This document shows, one piece after another, positions 5,745 through 6,009 of a stretch of 6,009 nt of DNA. The stretch lies in contig JANXRO010000410.1 of the NCBI GenBank assembly GCA_025356765.1, positions 1-6,009 on the forward strand, in the 5' to 3' direction. A program made the position numbers and the translations under genes. The DNA comes from Hyphomicrobiales bacterium. GTDB taxonomy: Bacteria > Pseudomonadota > Alphaproteobacteria > Rhizobiales > Aestuariivirgaceae. The notes below the pieces were generated by a model. The model saw only the letters and a program-made list of their open reading frames with translations, was not told where the DNA came from and did no database searches. Numbering within the stretch: the first letter of the stretch is position 1; each line of letters opens with the position of its first letter.

Positions 5745-6009
5745 ATGAAGCAGAGTAGATTTAACGAAGAACAGATTATTGGGATATTGCGCGAGCAAGA
5801 AAGTGGCATGACGGTTGCCGACTTGTGCCGCAAGCATGCCATCGGCAAGGCGACGTTTTTCAAATGGAAAGCACGTCTTGGCGGCATGGATGTGAGCGAT
5901 GCCCGTAAACTGAAGCAACTTGAAGATGAGAACGCCAAGCTGAAGAAGCTGCTGGCCGATAGCATGCTCGACAATTTGATGTTGAAAGATATCAACTCAA
6001 AAAAATGGT
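5745..6009 (+). CDS. IS3-family transposase OrfA (3' end outside window)
   Basis: An ATG at 5745, with AAGGAG 6 bases upstream, opens a frame that runs 88 codons to the window edge without a stop. It begins KQSRFNEEQIIGILRE, followed by VADLCRKHAIGKATFFKWK (helix-turn-helix, about residues 5-45). Leu-rich heptads follow (KLKQLEDENAKLKKL, about 56-80), the leucine zipper typical of IS407-group OrfA. This product binds the IS ends and is normally also made as an OrfAB fusion carrying the DDE domain. OrfA of this group is about 88-90 residues, so almost all of it is visible. No lesion is seen. Confidence 0.88.
   Translation, partial: MKQSRFNEEQIIGILREQESGMTVADLCRKHAIGKATFFKWKARLGGMDVSDARKLKQLEDENAKLKKLLADSMLDNLMLKDINSKKW
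5999..6005 (+). promoter_or_regulatory. A7 slippery site for -1 frameshifting in the IS3 transposase
   Basis: Seven A residues occur in the phase A_AAA_AAA relative to orfA (codons TCA AAA AAA TGG), the classic -1 slip heptamer of IS3-family elements. An ATG at 6005-6007 lies in the -1 frame and could also open orfB directly. The downstream stimulator and orfB lie outside the window. Confidence 0.7.

Larger units (their letters stand above)
5679..6009 (+). mobile_element. IS3-family element (IS407-group-like), left end, continues beyond the window
   Basis: The orfA at 5745 identifies the element. Its left end is placed tentatively at TGACCTGAGCCC (5679-5690), because IS3 ends begin with TG and this lies 66 bases before orfA, a normal leader length. 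The right end, its inverted repeat and any target duplication are outside the window, so the boundary cannot be confirmed. Confidence 0.6.

Noticed and set aside
5606..5995. Two overlapping minus-strand frames across the start of the IS3 element
   Set aside because: They are antisense to orfA, which has a clear ribosome binding site and family motifs, and have no features of their own.
1..6009. Composite transposon made of the two flanking insertion sequences
   Set aside because: The left piece is IS6-type and the right is IS3-type. Unrelated transposases do not mobilise a shared segment.

Overview
This window is a compact heavy-metal resistance block, mainly for copper, with a probable cobalt/nickel exporter beside it. 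It is bounded by pieces of two unrelated insertion sequences. The host is most likely an alphaproteobacterium, possibly of the rhizobial order. The DmeF-type exporter (N-terminal FHGHVFLG motif, DGLHMSTHA in membrane segment 2) resembles rhizobial DmeF, and the IS6-type transposase tail looks like those of alphaproteobacterial elements. Base composition looks moderate (near 50% GC by eye, not computed). The lineage and any plasmid location are inference.

Layout from left to right: (1) bases 1-126 encode the last 41 residues of an IS6-family transposase, whose 5' part lies outside the window. (2) On the minus strand, 164-1399 encodes a DmeF-like cation diffusion facilitator with an extra soluble domain between membrane segments 4 and 5. 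(3) A 147-base gap holds a candidate terminator for the operon to its right and a candidate promoter for dmeF. (4) A minus-strand operon runs from 3062 down to 1547: csoR (copper-sensing repressor), a secreted tandem DUF305 protein, and a cytochrome b561-type membrane haem protein. The last two overlap by 11 bases. (5) Bases 3063-3099 are a dense divergent promoter/operator. It has TTGACA on each strand, arranged as an inverted repeat, around a G-tract palindrome of the CsoR/RcnR operator kind. (6) On the plus strand, 3152-5488 encodes a Cu(I)-type P1B ATPase with YHS and CPMHP metal-binding domains at its N terminus. (7) About 190 bases (5489-5678) have no recognisable gene. (8) From about 5679 to the window end is the start of an IS3-family (IS407-group-like) element. 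Its orfA runs into an A7 slippery site at the very edge.

Proposed working model: CsoR (Cys36, His61, Cys65) represses its own operon and the divergent ATPase until Cu(I) binds. The ATPase then expels Cu(I) from the cytoplasm. The DUF305 protein would bind copper in the periplasm, and the cytochrome b561 could pass electrons between the quinone pool and a periplasmic acceptor. DmeF would export Co/Ni under separate control. The family assignments are well supported. The redox partnership and the regulatory circuit are inferred from gene order and motifs. No RNA gene, CRISPR array or replication origin was seen, and the genes belong to known families. The most unusual points are the promoter/operator architecture, the likely leaderless csoR, the DmeF insert and the DUF305-cytochrome coupling.
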